The notes under the pieces: generated by a model | What the model was told of the DNA's origin: nothing | The model's database searches: none | What the model saw: the letters and a program-made list of their open reading frames with translations, nothing else | Source: Callaeas wilsoni | Taxonomy: Eukaryota; Chordata; Aves; Passeriformes; Callaeidae | DNA length: 64,000 nucleotides | Direction of reading: 5' to 3' | Assembly (NCBI GenBank): GCA_013398955.1 | Contig: VWPU01012277.1 | Span: 1 to 64,000 of the forward strand | Position numbers and translations under genes: made by a program | In this document: one piece after another, positions 61,970-64,000 of the stretch | Position numbering within the stretch: the first letter of the stretch is position 1 | How the letters are laid out: each line of letters begins with the position of its first letter

Positions 61970-64000
61970 ACAAATAAAAATTTGCAAAAGCCTCTCAAGT
62001 ACTTATTTAGAGCCTACACATCTACTTTCAAATACTGATGCTTTAAATTGCATCTCTCATCCTCAAGTCTGCACAGGAACTCATGACAAGTATATTTGTG
62101 TCTAGAATGCCCTTAAAATGTCTTCAGAAGTGTCTGGAAAGAGCTGTAGGCTCTAGCCATGCCTCTGGAAACCTCATTATGGTCCCTGACTCATTCAGGG
62201 CGAGCAGACAGGACTTCCATCATCATAGAGAGTGTGATGAAAGCTGGATGGTACATGGACGATGAAATTCCACACATTGCAAAACCCGTGCCTTGTCAGG
62301 ATAAATGGCTTCCTCTTCCAGGACAAATCCCTTTTTCATTTTAAACTAGAATCTCTGCCATTGAATATACTGCAAATAAAAATAAAAAGCTAAACCTTGG
62401 ATATAGGGCTTCCTTACTCCTTGACAGTGTTGGCATTTTGTGGAAAAGCAATCAAACAGGTCATAAAATACTTTGTGCTGTAGTAGGCCATATGTAATTG
62501 TGAAACAGCGAAGGCCGTGACAGCATATTGGCATCCTCAGATGCCAGTGGAAAAACTAACCCTTGCTCCTTGTGCTTCTCTAAATCTTCTGTTAGGAAAG
62601 CAGCTGATGCATGAAAAAGCCACAAAGATGCAATACCATTGATTCTTCAAGTCTCTACAGCCATAGCTTCTTCATGTTCCAGGAACCAGGTAACACCGGC
62701 TACTGCCGGTGGTGCAGTTAAGTTCTCTTTGCTGTCTTTGCTATGTTTGGCTGGTGGATGCCATTAAAAGGAAAGAATAATAGGGCTGCCCAGTACTGCT
62801 CAGCTTGCCAATTAGCTCAGCTTAACTGTTTACATTTCGTGATACCTTTATTCTATAACTCTGACACACAATGTTCAGTCATTTGGCCTGACAGGTCACT
62901 TCTTGGACAGAAAATACACCTTTCCAAAGTCACTTTCTTCCATGGATTATTTTAATTATCCCAGAAGCATTCCTTGTAAGACCTGTGCACCTTCAAGCTT
63001 GCCACATATAGCAGTTGAGAAGACAGCACCATTTCCAGATTACTTTTTTTAGCACCACTGGCTTCCAGGAACATTTGAAAGTATTAAAATCACCTGCTCC
63101 AGCTTTCTGCCAGTTCCCTTCCAAACTCAGACTGCTTCAGTTATTCCATTTTGCTCACTTATGTACTTTATTTCTAACACTGTGTAAAAAAGACATGACA
63201 CGAGAGTTTTGGCAAGGATCCTTAGGGCTTTTCCTCCTTGGGTAATTTCCTGGACACAGTCACATGATTTTAAAAGATTTGCCCCATTTCAGGCACGAAT
63301 TGGCCACAGCAACAGCTGTAATCCACAGATGCTTTTGCCCCTCTCTCCTCCTTAACAAGATTTCAGGCGATGAAGCAAAGCAGACGGCCCCTAACTGTCC
63401 TAACTGCTCCTACATGACTTCCTCTTCTACTGCTGCCTACAAGTGAGCAGGAAAAGCAAAGGGAAAACACTCCTTTTTTGTTTGCAACAGTTGTTCTAGT
63501 CTGCAGCTGTGTTTAATTAATTACTTGTGTAAGTGAGATGGATAGAAGAGCTTTTCAAAGCTGTTGAGAAGAGAGCTGTCTGCAGCTAATTACACTGTTA
63601 CAATAATCCCATGGCATTCCTCAGACTTTCATCCTCTGACTGAGTAACAGTTTAGCAAAATAGCCAAAGATCACTTATAGTTTTGAATAAACAGCCGGGA
63701 AGAGTGGTAAAGTAAAATAGGACCCAGCTAGGAACAACTAAAAGATTTTCAACTTGCTCACAGACAAATCATAAATGATCAGATCCCATGAAAATACAAG
63801 GAGGATTTTCAAAATGTTTCCCTTCCTCTGCCCAAAATATTTATTTAAGTTTGCTTTTTTTGTACTTTAGATAGTTGACATGATTCATTTTAACAAAAAT
63901 ACTTAATACTTATCAGAACCACTTGTGAAAGTTCCTTGTAACTGCCAAGAGGGAAAACCAACCAGAATATCATGTAACATTTTTGCTCATTTTGAGAAGA
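61970..64000. other. Unique sequence to the right edge; enhancer-like block near the end
   Basis: No gene recognised. At 63485-63720 a GTCTGCAGCT decamer occurs twice (63499-63508 and 63578-63587), each followed within a few bases by a TAATTA-type homeodomain core. The block is repeat-free. Everything else is AT-rich unique DNA with frames of 76 codons or fewer. Confidence 0.5.

Noticed and set aside
1..64000. CRISPR arrays, operons, rRNA, tRNA genes or prokaryotic mobile elements
   Set aside because: None seen. Composition and CR1/SINE content indicate a bird nuclear genome. The only tRNA-like sequence is the decayed SINE head at 48254-48320.

Overview
The window looks like avian nuclear DNA, most likely from a songbird (oscine passerine). 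Three things support this. At least nine interspersed repeats or repeat fragments belong to, or carry the 3' tail of, the bird CR1 LINE family. One repeat at 48254-48390 has a tRNA-Ile-like head joined to a CR1 tail, the architecture of the passerine SINE TguSINE1. The rest is AT-rich and strongly CpG-depleted, with no operon-like gene packing. The organism call is inference from repeat content, because no protein-coding gene could be recognised.

Layout. Positions 1-4650 are CpG-rich. There is a dense CpG island at the left edge (about 1-570, with a G-quadruplex motif) and two compact CpG islands at 2549-2667 and 3855-4100. Between them lie unique stretches with homeodomain-type TAAT sites and short inverted repeats. 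This looks like the promoter or first-intron side of a gene whose coding part is outside the window. The CpG-rich domain ends at a G-run block (4609-4645) and a poly-A tract containing the only ambiguous base (N at 4677).

Positions 4700-64000 are about 59 kb of low-GC, gene-poor DNA: a gene desert or a very long intron. It holds one long, decayed, minus-strand CR1 copy with reverse transcriptase remnants (8225-9460) and shorter CR1 fragments at about 10.3, 25.8, 33.1, 34.1, 43.7, 49.8, 52.3 and 61.8 kb. It also holds the SINE, a pentanucleotide microsatellite (36389-36474), a CA/TA tract (41354-41437), several A- or T-runs, a 22-bp tandem duplication (17349-17392) and an AT-rich hairpin (23987-24034).

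Within the desert, four small pockets carry splice-like signals: 4836-5102, 24285-24753, 30530-30891 and 50810-51043. Each is GC- or CpG-elevated. A fifth site, 37522-37590, is a 69-bp segment with a strong acceptor and donor. These are the best candidates for unannotated non-coding or short coding exons, and none has a recognised protein product. A few unique stretches (680-840, 45020-45330, 58850-59190, 63485-63720) read like conserved enhancers, with TAAT clusters and inverted or direct repeats, but conservation cannot be tested here.

I found no convincing new biological system. The most informative items are the SINE, the candidate exons and the enhancer-like elements.
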